A DNA stretch of 64,000 nucleotides, from contig NC_133650.1 in NCBI RefSeq assembly GCF_009905375.1, forward strand, positions 294,886,270 to 294,950,269, in the 5' to 3' direction. The notes under the pieces are model-generated. The model did no database searches and was not told the origin of the DNA. It saw nothing but the letters and a program-made list of their open reading frames with translations. Below, piece by piece: positions 1 through 13,500 of the stretch. The stretch's first letter is position 1; each line of letters starts with the position of its first letter. The position numbers and the translations under genes are program-made. This DNA is from Apium graveolens. Lineage: Eukaryota > Streptophyta > Magnoliopsida > Apiales > Apiaceae.

Positions 1-3000
1 TTGCAGCATGTTCTCTAATAAAATGATACCTTACATCAATGTGCTTTGTCCTAGAGTGATTAACTAGATTAAGCCACAATAGATATAGAACTGGTGTTAT
101 CACACATGATAGGAATTTTGTTCAACACTGGACCATAATCCAATAGTTGATTTTTAATCTAAAGCACTTGAGCACAGCAACTTCCTGCAGCTATGTATTC
201 AGCCTATGTTGTAGAAGTTGAAATAGATTGTTGCTTCTTGCTATACCAGGAGACAAGTCTTTGTCCTAGAAATTGACAGCTTCCACTTGCACTCTTTCTG
301 TCAACCCTGCATCCAGCAAATTATGTATCTGTGTATCCAACAGCTTCAAAACATGTTCCCTTAGGATACCATAATCCCAATTTGGAGTCCTCTTTAGGTA
401 TCTGAAAATTCTCTTCACATCCATAAAATGTGATTCTTTTAGATTGGCTTGAAATCTTTCACACAGACATGTTGCAAACATGATCCGGTCTACTTGTAGT
501 TAAGTACAGCAAAGATCCAATAATTCCTCTATAGCGTGAGATATCTACACTTTTGCCCTTTTTATCTTCATCCAACTTTGTAGCTATAGACATAGGTGTA
601 GATGCAGGTGAACATTCAACCATACCAAACTTTTTCAATAAATCCTTGACATACTTAGTTTGGCTGATGAAGGTTTCATCACTTCTTTGACTGACTTGAA
701 GTCCAAGAAAGTAACTCAATTCCCCCATCATACTCATTTATTATTCACTCTACATAAGCTTAGAGAATCTTTCAAAGAACTTTTCATTAGTAGATCCAAA
801 AATGGTATCATCCACATAAACCTGAACTAGAATCATATCACTACCATGTAGCTTGTAGAAGAGTGTCTTGTTCCTCTAGTAAATCCATATTTTAGTAGAA
901 ATTCTGAAAGTGTGTCATACCAGGCTCTAGGTGCTTGTTTTAATCCATAGAGAGCCTTGAGCAACTTGTATACAAAATCTGGAAACTCTGGATCTTCAAA
1001 GCCAGGTGGTTGTTGCACATAAACTTCTTCTTCCAACTCACCATTAAGAAAAGCACTCTTGACATCCATTTGATATATTTTAAAATTTGAGTGTGCAGCA
1101 AATATAAGAAAGATCCTTATTGCTTCAAGTCTTGCAACTGGAGCAAAATTTTCATCATAGTTAATTCCTTCCTCCTATGAGTAGCCTTTTGCAACCAACC
1201 TTGCCTTGTTTCCGATGACAATTCTATTTTCATCCATCTTGTTCCTGTATACCCACTTTGTTCCAATTACACTGCTGTTCTTTGGTGCATGAACCAATTC
1301 CCAAGCTTTGTTTCTTTCAAACTGATTTAGCTCCTCTTGCATAGCAGATATCCAATCAGGATTAAGTAGAGCTTCTTCAATTTTTTTTGGCTCAACTTGT
1401 GAAAGAAAATATGCATGTAGACATTCATTTGCAGTTGTACTTCTAGTCCTCACTCTAATAGTTGGATCACCAATAATTGCTTCTCTAGTATGACTTATAT
1501 CCCACTTTCTAGTGTGAGTTTGTTGACTTGAGTTTTCCAGCATTTTCTTCACCACTGGCATGACTTGTAGAACCTTCTTCTCTTTCTCCCCCCGAGTTTG
1601 TGCTATCAAATTCAGGTACATGAGATGAGCTTCCATTCTCATGATTCACTTGATCAGTAGACTCTTCATCAATTATGTGATTTGTGTTGACTTCAGCTTC
1701 ATCCTCAGATTCACTATCAATTTTGAGATTTTTAAACTATAGGGTCTCAGCTTCATTTTCACTAAGGCATTCCAAGCCTGGACATTTATCATCATCAAAA
1801 GTAACAACTATGTTTTCCATGATTTTCTTTTGTTCAATCATATAGACTTTGTATGCAGTTCTCTCAAATGAATATCCCAGAAAAATTACCTCAAAAACTT
1901 TAGAGTCAAATTTTCCCACATATTCAGAGTTGTCCTTCAAAATATAACACTTGCTTCCAAACACATGAAGATGTTTTAGAGTAGGCTTCTTTCTTAATAA
2001 GATTGAGTAGGGTGATTTGCCAAGATTCTTGTTGATGAGATACATGTTTTGAGTGTAGCATGCAGCATTGACAGCTTCTTCCCAATAATTAGTTGGCAAA
2101 TTGGCATCTTGTAGCATTGTTCTAGCAGCCTTTACTAGTGTTCTGTTCTTTCTCTCAACTACCCCATTTCGCTGAGGTGTTCTTGTAGCTGAGAACTCCT
2201 GAACAATACCCTTATCTTTACAGAATTCACTTAAGATTGTATTCCTGAATTCTGTGTCATTGTCACTCATCAATCTTTTCACACATTCACGATCTTCAGC
2301 CTGCTTCTCAATCTTCTTGATGTGTTCAATTATGATGTGTGGAGTTTCATCTTTAGAGTGCATAAATTCTACCCATGTGTATCTTGAGTAGTCATCCACC
2401 ATCACAAGTGCATATCTCTTTCTTGAAATTGACAGGACATTAACTGGTCTAAATAAATCCATGTGAATAAGTTGCAAAGGTGCACTTATCAAATTTACAG
2501 TTTTACTCTTGTGACTTGATCTTTTCATTTTTCCCTTTTGACAAGCATCACAGACTTCATCTTGAGTAAACTCCAGGTTTGGCATATCTCTCACTACCTC
2601 CTTCTTGACTAGAGTGTTTATTGCTTTGAAATTCAAGTGAGATAGCTTCTTATGTCATAGCTTGCTTTAATCTACAGAGGCCTTAGTGTAGAAGCAACAT
2701 ATTCCATCCTCATTTGCTGAGTCCAAGTCTACAACAAATAAGCTTCCCTTCTTTGCTCCTTTCAGAGCAACCTCGCCAGTCTTTTTGATGATAAAAGTGC
2801 ATTCTTCTTTGTCAAATGAAACCTTGAATCCTTTGTCTGCAAATTGACTGACACTAAAAAGATTCACTTCAAGACCAGCTACCAGTGCTACATCTTTAAT
2901 GACAATATTTCCAGAAATCAATTTTCCATATCCTATTGTGAAACCTTTGTTGTTGTCTCCAAAAATCATTATGGGCCAGCCTTCTCCTCAAATTATGATA

Positions 3001-3184
3001 GCAGGGTCATATCACCTGTCATATGTCTTGAGCAGCCAATGTCTATGATCCATATGACTTTCTTCCTTTTGCCCTGCACACATTGAGGATTAAGTATGTT
3101 TAGCAACCCAAGCAGTGTTGGGTACTTTCTTCTTGTTTACAGAATGTGCAGAATTAGAATGAGTTGATTCACAAAGAATAGTGT
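1..3184 (-). pseudogene. Copia pol remnant of element 1 (protease to RNase H)
   Basis: Protease-side sequence lies at 2667-2969 (ends in GLEVNLFSVSQFADKGF). Integrase covers 1737-2636: a GAG-pre-integrase end (CDACQKGKM), the first catalytic Asp region (VMVDDYSR), the second (SDNDTEF) and the Glu region (GVVERKNRT). Reverse transcriptase spans about 459-1320, with [18 protein letters not shown] and [13 protein letters not shown]; the YVDD catalytic box is still readable near 800-830 in a shifted frame. RNase H runs from about 480 to the edge and ends in a readable HSRTKHIDVRYHFIREH region with frame changes. Stops at many points make this non-functional. Confidence 0.85.
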
Positions 3185-3276
3185 TCATGGACTGTTGTGC
3201 ATTCTCCCTTTTGATGCAGACTCAATATTCACTTCTTTGAGGTCCACTCTCAGCTTATGGCAACTCTTAATCACTT

Positions 3277-5208
3277 TCAAGTTACAAGACATGCAGTCAA
3301 ACTTGTCACAGAATGAGTAGGAATCATTCGCATTTGCTTTATTGTACTTGCATGCTCCTTCCACTGGCTTGCTAACAACCTTTTTACAAAGGTTAGATGA
3401 TTCGCAGAGCCACATTTTTTACTTTGTTTTCTTGGAGCATCTACAACAAATGCAAAGTTGTTGCTTTTGTTTATCCCAATCTTCCCATTTCTATTCTTCT
3501 TCTTCTTCTTTCTTGCATCTTCAGTTTTAACTTCCTTGACAGGTGTCTTGGAATCCTGGTTGTTCATGGGCTTCTTTTCAATTTCAACTTTGGAAGTTGG
3601 AGTTGTTTCTTCATTTTTTTTTTCATTGTCTTCATCAGCAATTTCTTGCTTTATGATCAACTCTTCTTCACTGAAATTTACTTCACATGCTTTGAACATA
3701 GGTGAACCAAACTTTCTCAGCATAGCTGGGACATCTTTACTTTCAGTTGTTTTTCCTTTATCACCTACCACTTTCTTGTTGTTGTTCTAAGCATCATAAT
3801 CAAGACCAATAGCTATGTTAGCACATGGCTTGTTCTTCTCATGATACAAACCAACCAACTCAGATGCATTCCTATAATATTTCAGTTTCACTTCATTTTT
3901 TTCCAACTTTTCCCTCAACACGACTTCAATTTCACTAGCACACTTTAGCTTGTTTTTCAAATATTCATTTTCTTGCTTGAATGTGTCAAGCTCCACAAGC
4001 AGCAGATCAAGTTTTTGCTTCTCACTCTCAAGCTTCTCATTTGCTTTTGTTATCCTACTGACCTCCTCAGTAGCTACTACCATGCTAGTGTGTATATAAA
4101 ACATCTCTACATTCATCTTTTCCACAGTCTCCTTATATTGACTAGCATTTAAATCAATAGTGGTTATAGTTGGTACCTCTGATTTGGAAGTGGATGCTTC
4201 TCCATGCTCAAAGGCCATTAGTGCATAGTTTCCAACTTATTCATCCTCGTCATCATTATCAGTGTCATCCCAACTCTTCCCTTCTGCAATATAGGCTTTT
4301 CAAGACTGTTTCTTCAAGAGAGCTTCGTACTTTGCTTCCAGTTCCAAGTAAGCTTTATCCTTCTTCACCTTTTTGGGCTTCCTGCATTCAGTAGCAAAGT
4401 GACCCGACTCATCACAGTTGAAGCACATTATCTTTGATCTGTCCACAGATCTTGTTTTGTAGCCACCTTTGATAGCTGAATTATACTGAGCTTTTGGTTT
4501 TCAATTGTTGATGTTGGAAGATTGTCCCTTGCCTTTGAAAAATCTTGGCTTCTTGACTCTTAGGTTGGAGAATTTTCTAGCCAAGTAAGCCATGGATTGA
4601 TCCATTTCATCTAGCTCATCCAAGGTGTAGTATTCATCTTCCTCCAGCTCTAACACAACTTGCTTCTAAGATCCTTTATTCTTTTGTTCCACAGCTTGAA
4701 TAACTGGAACTTGGTTATCTTGCTCATCTTCACTTTCTTCTCTGTCATGTACAATCAAAGCACTGGAACCATCAACAACATATTCAAGGTGTGCTTTCAA
4801 TGACTTTCTCTGCAGCATCTTAAGTTCATAAGTTTTTAAGATTCCATATAAAACTTCCAAAGTCATTCTGCTTAGATGTCTTCCTTCTCTAATGGATGAT
4901 ATTTTCTGTTCAAGATGGTCAGGAAGAGCTAGCAGGAACTTTAGGTTAACCTCATCAGCTTCATAATATTTATTATGTAGCTACAAGTCATTTATCAATT
5001 TATTGAATCTCTCAAAAACTTCAGTAATTCCTTCCTTCACATAGAATTTCTATCTACTCCCAGTTCTGTTTGGTTGTGTCACAGTTGATAATGTTATTGT
5101 ACATTACATTGTCAAGTGACTCTATTAAATTCAGTTGTAAGCCACTATCTAGGGAGACTTTCTCCTTTTCAGGTTCAGTATACTGTGAGGGATCTTCAGG
5201 AGCGTAAT
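3277..5208 (-). pseudogene. Copia gag remnant of element 1
   Basis: The gag nucleocapsid region is recognisable although split by several stops. A UBN2-like stretch around 4660-5100 reads into LLALPDHLE and LKTYELKMLQRKS, both usual in copia gag. A CCHC zinc knuckle, CFNCDESGHFATEC, lies near 4390-4430. A Glu/Lys-rich coiled coil follows at 3787-4218, then a Lys-rich tract and a damaged second knuckle (KKCGSANHL) near 3400. At its 5' end the reading runs directly into the LTR of element 2, so the first part of gag is missing. It cannot make a full Gag. Confidence 0.8.
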
Positions 5209-5798
5209 TGTTAGATATATTTGAGATGTCATGTCTAATATGTTTCATGTTTAGTTTTCAGATGTTAACAAACAGGAAATATCAGTACTTACTGGAATCA
5301 GTACTTACTGGAAGTCAGAATTTAAGGATAACAGAACTTAGATTATCAGAAGATAAATATCAGAAGATAGATATCAGAACTTAAGTACGGGAGGACTTAC
5401 AGTTAAGGAAGGAAGCTGATTTACAGGAAAGAAGATCGAGACTAATACAAAAGAAGATATGCATGGAAAGAGTTAGAAGATAAGAAGACTTGTATAAGAT
5501 ATCTGATTGATATATTTTAGGAGACAGAATTAAATTCCGTATCAATTAGAAGTTATCTTATAACTGTGTACTATATAAACACAGACATAGGTTTACACTA
5601 TATGTGTTATCATTATCGAGAAGATTATACATTGTAACCTAGCAGCTCTCGTGATATTTGTTCATCACTGAGAGAGAACAGTTCCATTATAACAGAGTTT
5701 ATTAAATATATCTGTATATTGTTACTTGTGTTCGAAATCAATTTAATTGTATTAAACACTGTATTCAACCCCATTCTACAGTGTTGTGTGACCTAACA
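5209..5798 (+). repeat. 5' LTR of copia element 2 (590 bp)
   Basis: It starts TGTTAG and ends CTAACA, a perfect 6-bp inverted pair, and is followed two bases later by the primer-binding site. A TATA-like ctatataaa lies near 5571-5580, as expected for an LTR promoter. Around 5281-5385 it carries two direct copies of atcagtacttactgga and several copies of a tatcagaagata/tcagaacttaag motif. Confidence 0.85.
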
Positions 5799-5800
5799 AT

Positions 5801-5812
5801 TGGTATCAGAGC
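5801..5812 (+). promoter_or_regulatory. Primer-binding site of copia element 2 (initiator tRNA-Met)
   Basis: TGGTATCAGAGC is the standard plant copia site, complementary to the 3' end of initiator tRNA-Met, where minus-strand DNA synthesis starts. It sits 2 bases after the LTR end. This is a priming site, not a tRNA gene. Confidence 0.95.
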
Positions 5813-5849
5813 CTATCTGTTAATACATACAGTAAAGATCCAAACAATC

Positions 5850-8133
5850 ATGTCTGAAGAAGCAGAAAATCCAACCAAGTCCACCAAAGCTGAAGAAACT
5901 AAAAACACTCAAATCCACAGTCGATGTGAGACTATTAGGGTTCCCATACTGAGACCTTCTGAGTATCCCATATGGAAACTGAAGAAGGCTATGTTTGTGG
6001 AAGCTACAGATCCAGAATACCTTGACAAAATTAATGAAGGACCACATAAGTCAACCAAGCTCTCTGTTGTAGTTGCAGATCAGCCAACAAAGACCATACC
6101 AAAGGAGAAAAGTGAGTATACAGCTGAAGATATCTCATCCATTGCCAAGGATGCAAAGGTAAGGCATTTGTTGCATAGTGCCATTGATAATGTCATGCCA
6201 AACATGGTATTTCATTGCAAGACTGCAAAGGAGATATGGGATGCTTTGGAGATAAGATGCCATGGAACTGATGCAATCAAGAAGAACAGGAGGACTACAC
6301 TCACTCAAGAGTATGAGCACTTTCACTCAAAAGGTGATGAGTCATTAACTGACTTATATGACAGGTTTGTCAAACTCTTGAATGATCTGTCACTGGTGGA
6401 CAAGGAATATGATCTTGAAGATTCAAATCTAAAATTCCTTTTAGCTCTTCCTGAAAGTTGGGATTTGAAGTCTGCTACTATAAGAGACAACTATGCTCTT
6501 GATGAAATTTATAGTATGCTCAAGACTTATGAACTTGAGATATATCAAAGGAGCAAGAGACATGGGAGAAAGTTAAGGACAGCTGCTCTTAAGGTTGAGG
6601 AGGAAACCTGCAAAGGAAAGGCTCTCATCATAAAGTCTGATTCAGAATCATCAAGTTCTGATGATGATAATTCAGAAACTGAAAGTTTACCTAAAATAGA
6701 TGCTGATAAAGAGATGATGAAATTGTGTGCTCTTATGGTGAAGGGTATCACAAAGATAGCTTACTTGAAATTTAGAAGGGGAAAAAAGTTTTCCAAGAAA
6801 GGGTTCAGAAAGTATGAAGGCAAAGGTGCAAAGTCTGACAGAGGAGACAACTCAAATGTCAAATGCTACAATTATGGTGAAAGAGGCCACATATCTCCTG
6901 ACTGCAAGAAAGGAAAGAGTGACAAAGGCAAGGCACTTATCACAAAGAAGAAAAGCTGGACAGACTCTTCAGATTCTGAAGATGAGGTGAATTATGCTTT
7001 AATGGCAAATGCTAATGGCAGCCCTGAAACTGCTGAATTAAAGGTACCTCAAACAACTTATGCTTTTCATACTGATGATATTACTGAGTTGAGATTATAT
7101 CTTAAAACCATGTTTATTAGCTACAAAGATCAAACTTTAACATGTGAAAGATTAACTTCTGAAAAACTTGCTTTTAAGAAGAGGAATGATTATTTAGAAA
7201 AAGAGTTAGTTATGTTCAATCAAACTTAGAAAGAAAGAGATGATGCTTTTTATGTTAGAGATGCATTGCTAAAATTAAATAAATCTCTAAAAACTGAGTT
7301 AGAAAAAGAAAAAGAGATTATCAGGACTTGGACTAACTCTGGCAGAACAACTCAGAATTTATTAAGTAGTGGAAACTGGAAAGAGGGCTTAGGTTATGGA
7401 GATGATAAAAGTGAAAAAGGAACTGAACAAATTGAGCCAATTATTGTTAAACAGACTGCTAAGCCAAAGGTAAAGCATGTTAAGTTTGTAGCTAAAACTG
7501 TAAAGTCTGATTCTGAAAAGATGAAAGAGTCTGTGACATAAGTTAAGGAGAAGTCAACTTCTGTCAAATTAGAACAGGATAAACCAGCTGAAGTCAACAG
7601 AGGCTTAATGACAAAGAAGCAGCTTAAGCATAAGCTGAAAGATATAAGGAATGTCAACAAGGTTAAGGCAGCTAGGAAAAATAGGGATGGAAAGGAAGGT
7701 GTGAATAAAAGCAATAATTATATGCCTGTTCCTAATGCTCCTAGAAAGAAATGTTATAACTGTGGAAACTCTAACCATCTTTCTTCTTTTTGCAGGAAGA
7801 ATAAGAATATAAACTCTTTACCTCCTAAGTCAGGAATTAAGAGTCAGTCTGTTAGGTTTAAGCCACAAAATCCTTATTTTCATTGTGGTAGTTTATGGCA
7901 TTCCATTTATACTTGTAAGGAATATCATAGTTTATACTATAATTATTATAAAAAAACCTTTTTTGAAGAAAATGGCTTTAATTCCTTCTAGTGTAAAGTC
8001 TGATGCAAAGTCTGATATAAGTTCTGATAAACAACATGTTAGCATAAACTCTGATATTAAATCCGCTGCAAATGCTAATAAACTTAAAAAGGCCAAAGGA
8101 TACAAGCAAGTCCGGGTCCTTAAAACTAACCAT
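5850..8133 (+). pseudogene. Copia gag of element 2, interrupted by stops
   Basis: Gag starts at ATG 5850 (MSEEAENPTK), 38 bases after the primer site; an in-frame upstream ATG at 5781 lies inside the LTR and is not the likely start. The first 460 residues are open to a stop at 7229. Stops at 7541, 7991 and 8136 break the rest. The UBN2-like region (LLALPESWDLK) is near 6430-6470. The first zinc knuckle (CYNYGERGHISPDC, near 6865) has lost its second Cys to Tyr. A coiled coil follows at about 7080-7330. A second knuckle, CYNCGNSNHLSSFC (near 7750), is intact, and a third (FHCGSLWHSIYTC, near 7880) has lost its first Cys. Ser/Asp-rich linkers precede the protease. Confidence 0.85.
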
Positions 8134-8148
8134 TAGTGGTCTTTGTGA

Positions 8149-10526
8149 TTGCAGGGCAACAGGATAAACATCCTAGTACTGGATAGTGAATGTTCAGGAC
8201 ATATGACTGGAAATAAAGCCCTGCTCTCAGACTTTATGGAGAAAGTTGGCCCAGGAGTTTCTTATGGAGATGGCAACATGGGAAAAACTCTGGGATATGG
8301 CAATATTATTATTGGGAATGTCATCATTGAAACAGTAGCTCTTATCTCAGGACTTAAACATAATTTGCTGAGTGTGAGTCAAACCTGTGACAGAGGTTAT
8401 CATGTGGATTTCTTTGAAGAACACTGTGAAGTTGTAAGCAATTCTACAGGCAAAGTGGTTCTGAAAGGTTACAGACATGGTAACATTATGAAACTGCAAT
8501 TACTCTAACTAATCATGTCAGACAGCTGGATAAGTTGGTCAAAGATTCTGTTAAAATTATAAGAAGTGATAATGGCACTGAGTTCAAGAATTCAATCATG
8601 GAAGAGTTCTGCAAAGAGCATGGAATCAAACATGAATTTTCAGCACCTGGAACTCCACAGCAAAATAGAGTTATAGAAAGAAAGAACGGGACTCTCATTA
8701 AAGCTGCACGAACTATGCTTGATGAAGCAAAGCTGCCAACCTACTTTTGGGCTGAAGTTGTGCAAACTACTTGTTTTACACAGAATGCAACACTCATAAA
8801 CAAGCAAGGAAAAACACCATATGAGATGGTGAAGAAAAAGAAGCCAAATCTGAAATATTTTCATGGATTTGGTAGCAAGTGTTTTGTTCTTAAGACTCAT
8901 CCTGAGCAGCTGTCAAAATTTGATCTAAAAGCTGATGAAGGAATTTTCGTTGGATATCCACTTTCCACAAAAGCCTTCAAAGTCTACAATTTAAGAACAA
9001 GGCTTGTCATGGAATCTATCCGTGTATCTTTTGATGATAAGAAGATTACTGGACTTGAAGATTTCAATTATCACGATCAGCTGAGATTTGAAAATAAAGA
9101 CTTAAATTCTGATTCTGTAAATTCTGATGACTTAAACTCTTATCCTGTAAGTACTGATGTCATTAAATCTGTGGTAACAACTTCAAAGGAAAATACACCT
9201 GTCCAGGGGGAGCAAGCTGCAAATCCTACCACATCTCAAGACTCCCAAGAAGCATCAGAACCAGTCACTAGCTCTTCAAGTTCTAATTCATCTAGTTCTG
9301 ATGAGCCAAATTCTGATAATTCTAAAAACTCTGATACTTCAAATCCTGAAGGATCCAAGTCAAAAGTCAAATTCTGAAGTCTCAGAGAGCATAACTATAG
9401 GGGAGCATCAGAAAATGCTGATGGAGATAGCATGGATCATGGGGGAGGATTCAGTTCTAGAAGTCAACTTCAATCTGCAAGGAAGTGGACCAAATCACAT
9501 ACACCTGACTTAATTATTGGAGATCCTGAAGCAGGTGTCAGAACTAGAACTGCAACATCAAATGAATATCTCTATCACTCTTTTCTATCTCAGACTGAAA
9601 CAAAGAAAGTGGAAGAAGCTCTTCAAGATGCTGATTGGTTGCAAGCAATGCAGGAAGAGTTAAATGAATTTGAAAGAAATAAAGTCTGGACCCTAGTGCC
9701 AAGACCAAAGAATAGATCAGTTGTTGGCACGAGATGGGTGTTCAGAAACAAAACTGATAGTGATGGCATAATTACAAGGAATAAAGCATGGCTGGTTGCT
9801 AAAGGCTACTCTCAACAGGAGGGTATTGATTATGATGAAACATTTGCACCAGTTTCTAGATTAGAAGCCATAAGAATCTTTTCGGCTTATGCTGCTCACA
9901 AAAAGTTTAAAGTCTTTCAAATGGATGTGAAAAGTGCTTTTCTTAATGGAGAATTGGAAGAAGAGGTCTATGTTGAACAACCTCCAGGCTTTGTAGATTC
10001 AAAATTTCCAAATCATGTCTACAGGATTGACAAAGCACTTTATGGCCTTAAGCAAGCTCCTAGAGCATGGTATGAGACTTTAGCTTAATTCCTTCTGGAA
10101 AGTGGATTTCACAGAGGTACAATTGATAAAATATTGTTCTACCTCAACCATGGAAATGACTTACTTTTGGTACAGATATATATTGATGATATCATATTTG
10201 GTTCTACAAATGCCAAACTCTGTGAGAGGTTTGCAAAGCTAATGCAGTCAAGATATCAAATGAGTATGATAGGAGAACTTAGTTATTTTCTGGGCCTTCA
10301 AGTCAAGCAAAATGAAGAAGGTACTTTTATCTGTCAATCCAAGTACACCAGAAATTTACTGAAGAAATTTGGAATGCAAGATTGTTCAACTGCATCCACT
10401 CTCATGGCCACTGCAACCAAGTTAGATAAAGATACAGGTTCACCAGTAGATATTACTAACTACAGAGGTATGATTGGTTCTTTACTCTATTTAACTGCAA
10501 GTATACCTGATATCATGTATGCTACC
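8149..10526 (+). pseudogene. Copia protease, integrase and reverse transcriptase of element 2
   Basis: The aspartic protease site (near 8180) reads LDSECSGHMTG, where copia proteases normally have Asp-Ser-Gly, so a key Gly is changed. At about 8505-8530 sequence jumps from the end of protease to the second integrase Asp region (RSDNGTEF): the HHCC zinc-binding region and the first catalytic Asp are deleted. The Glu region (RVIERKNGT) is present. Reverse transcriptase starts near 9600, with [19 protein letters not shown] and [13 protein letters not shown], a stop at 10086-10088, then an intact IYIDDI catalytic box near 10180. The frame is cut at 10526 by the solo LTR. Confidence 0.87.
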
Positions 10527-13500
10527 TGTGACATTCTCAACCCCGGGGTCAGGAGTTGTCGTCACCAACAACAATAATATTAAACATAATATAATCCAAA
10601 TCATTAATTATACATAACTACGACCCCTTTACCAAGACCTTTTTCAGGTTTAAGTATGATTTAGGTTACAACTATTACAAAACCAACTTACAACAAACTA
10701 TCATATTGTAATTATCCTAATGCAGCAACTCAACAGACCACCTTTGTTCCAACACAACCATCTCAGAGGAGCCTGACACGAAAGAAACTGGAACTCTGCC
10801 CTGACTACCGTGGAAGAATCTCCTAAGCATCTGCAATATATATATAAAACATTCTGCAAGGGTGAACAATCGCTTGCTCAGCAGTACCACTATATGAATA
10901 ATAAATAAAACAATTTATGATAAAACAGTGATAGGAACAGAGATTATAGCTCGTGTACAAAAGCAGAGTAAACATTTATAAACTGGATATTCAAAACTAG
11001 CATGCTCCGAAAAACAACAATAGCAGTCGTGTGTCGTATATAATTACCAGAACTAAAGCTTAGCATGCTATTTCATTTTCAATTCATCTGTCTCATCAAG
11101 TTGATTTGTTAATTGATTTCGAAACTGAATCGATCAAATCTATTGGACGTTCAACGGGTGAAGATAGCTGATCAGTCTACCCTCACCGGACACTGACTAA
11201 TGGCCATCCAGAATAAGAATGTGTTCGAAAAGACTAGCTAGGTCTTTCCCCCAACGCTGGACTAATCGGTTAAACAGAATGCCAAACTCAATTAGCCACT
11301 TACGCAATCACATGCTGGGCCGTTACCGAATAACGGGCCTCTTACACAACTCCAATAGATTAACTGAATTCCCTTTTTGCCTATTTCCAAAATTCCATGA
11401 CATAAACATTCCACGGCATAGGTGGATTAAAACCTTCTCTTTTTATCCAGTTTCCAAAATCACTTTCACCTATCTCTTTTTAAAATCATTCTATCACAGC
11501 ACACTATTCAAAATGCTTTTCATTTAAATCACGCTTAGAGATAGGCGCTTTCAGAAGCTACTTTTCCCCAAAATAATTTGAAAATAGTGATTTATAACTA
11601 CAGGGGATACGTAACTTAAAATGTTTCTGTTTCATTACGAGAATAAAATAACAGTTACTCATATATACTGAACCACAAGAGTATGGTCAGGGGTACTTGC
11701 CTTGCAGGGATGTTCAACTATCACTGATTGATTTCGGATTGACTCGGACGTTCGGCTTATGACCTAATTAGCAGACTATCCTGGATCTGACTTCAACGCT
11801 TAGGTCATTCTCTTGGAACCTCGTTGCGCTTGTTGACTGACCACTAGGTTATCTTTAGTCCAATGTCAATTCTCAGACCTTCCGACTAAAACCTACAGGA
11901 GTCGAAATACTCTATGTTAGACGTCTAGGTATGCTTGACATATCCTCAATACCAATCCTACCCAAACGATAATAATCCCGACTCGTACTTATATGTACTA
12001 TTATAATACAATAACACACATAACAGTCAGGGTTCACGTTCTCGAGAAATCGGTTTGGTATTCGTTTTCGGAAAATACGCATACTCGTCATTTAACAAAA
12101 TTAGGGTTATTGGGTTTTGGAAAAAAAATATTCACCACAGCATACAATCAAGTTCCGCATAAAATATATGTATATACTTATTTATACTTGCACGACGTTC
12201 CGATAATTACAGGGTATGTCCCGCATTTTTGAATTTAATTTAAAAAATTTGAGCAGCACCTCCTCTGTTTATTGGCATACCCATCGAACAACTCGACGTC
12301 AAATCACAAACACAACCAATGAATCCATTCCAAACCAATCACGCAATCCACATTTCACAATTTCCCAACCACTGATTTGAATCAACTAATTATTATTATT
12401 ATTTACATCTTATATTTTTATTCGTATTTTATATTTATTTATTTATTTGTAGGACTCAGAATAACGTCATCACCATCCACCGTCGGATGAGCCTCAGCGG
12501 TAAAATTCGCGGGTACCCGTTACTTCGGGTTTCCGACGCGAATTTCGCCGATTAAAATCTCGGAATAATAATAATATTCAAAAAAAATCAAGAACAGTTC
12601 ATCGAAATTTTATCCAAAATTAACTGAATAATTAGAACCAATACTTCGAATTCTCATAACAATTCAAAGAATCAATTCACAGCCATACTCGATCAACTTA
12701 CACACACATATGGTTGTGCGTATATGTTTACCGAATAGACAGTAACGAAACCGAAGCAACAGGGTAACCGCGCGTATATCACACGCATGCCGGCCACCTC
12801 GCTGGAGATGAACACTGCGGCGGCCGGAAAGTAACCAGAACTGTAACACAACAAGGCAACACAGCTAGACACACGTATATACATCTGTTTTTATATATAT
12901 ATATATGCATAACCCAGAAAATCAATCGGAACCACCCACCTTACCGGACGGAGCGGCGGCAACTGTACCGGAAAACAGGGTCGGGGAAAGAGACACAAAA
13001 GAGAGGAAGAGAAACAAAATCAGAGATATAAAACAGTGGTTGATCGAAAGAGAGAAGAGATTTCCAGGAGAGCTTGAGAAAATTCACAGAACATTTGCGA
13101 GAAACCCCGTCGAGCACAAGGGTTTTATGTAAATTAATTAGCCAAACGCAGCTTGCCACGTGTGTGCCTGGTTTCTATAAATTAGACACGTATCCTGGTT
13201 TCTACTGTAGTCTCAGATTTTGTTCGCATTTTGCCAAACTAACGAACCAACTTATAAATAAAAATTAACCCGAAACCTCAAAATTTAGTTGTAAAATATT
13301 ACAAATATCCCGGAGTTAATAAAACTATAAATTTCTTGGTTTTTTTTAAACAATTTCTAAAATGCACTTTATACCCGCTTTTATCAAATAAACGAATCAA
13401 CGCGCGGGTAAAATTAATCCCCAAAATTCCCAAAATAATTTTAAAATTCTCAGGATAATACGAACTTAATAAAATATAAGTTTCATAATTTTTTGAAGAT

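Larger units (their letters stand above)
1..5208 (-). mobile_element. Decayed Ty1/copia retrotransposon, element 1 (3' end off the window)
   Basis: Reading the minus strand from 5208 down to 1 gives the copia order gag, protease, integrase, reverse transcriptase, RNase H, which is what distinguishes copia from gypsy. Every domain is broken by stops and frameshifts. The RNase H part runs off the left edge, so the 3' LTR is not visible. The 5' end is cut at 5208/5209 by the LTR of element 2, so the 5' LTR and the start of gag are missing. The long gag with a coiled coil and two knuckle regions suggests a SIRE-like lineage, but that assignment is inference. Confidence 0.88.

Noticed and set aside
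5801..5812. tRNA gene suggested by the match to initiator tRNA
   Set aside because: The match covers only the 3' acceptor end; it is a primer-binding site.
12905..13268. Plus-strand ORFs of 64-75 codons inside the 10527-13881 LTR
   Set aside because: They lie within a solo LTR, lack known domains and are best explained as chance ORFs in its GC-richer part.
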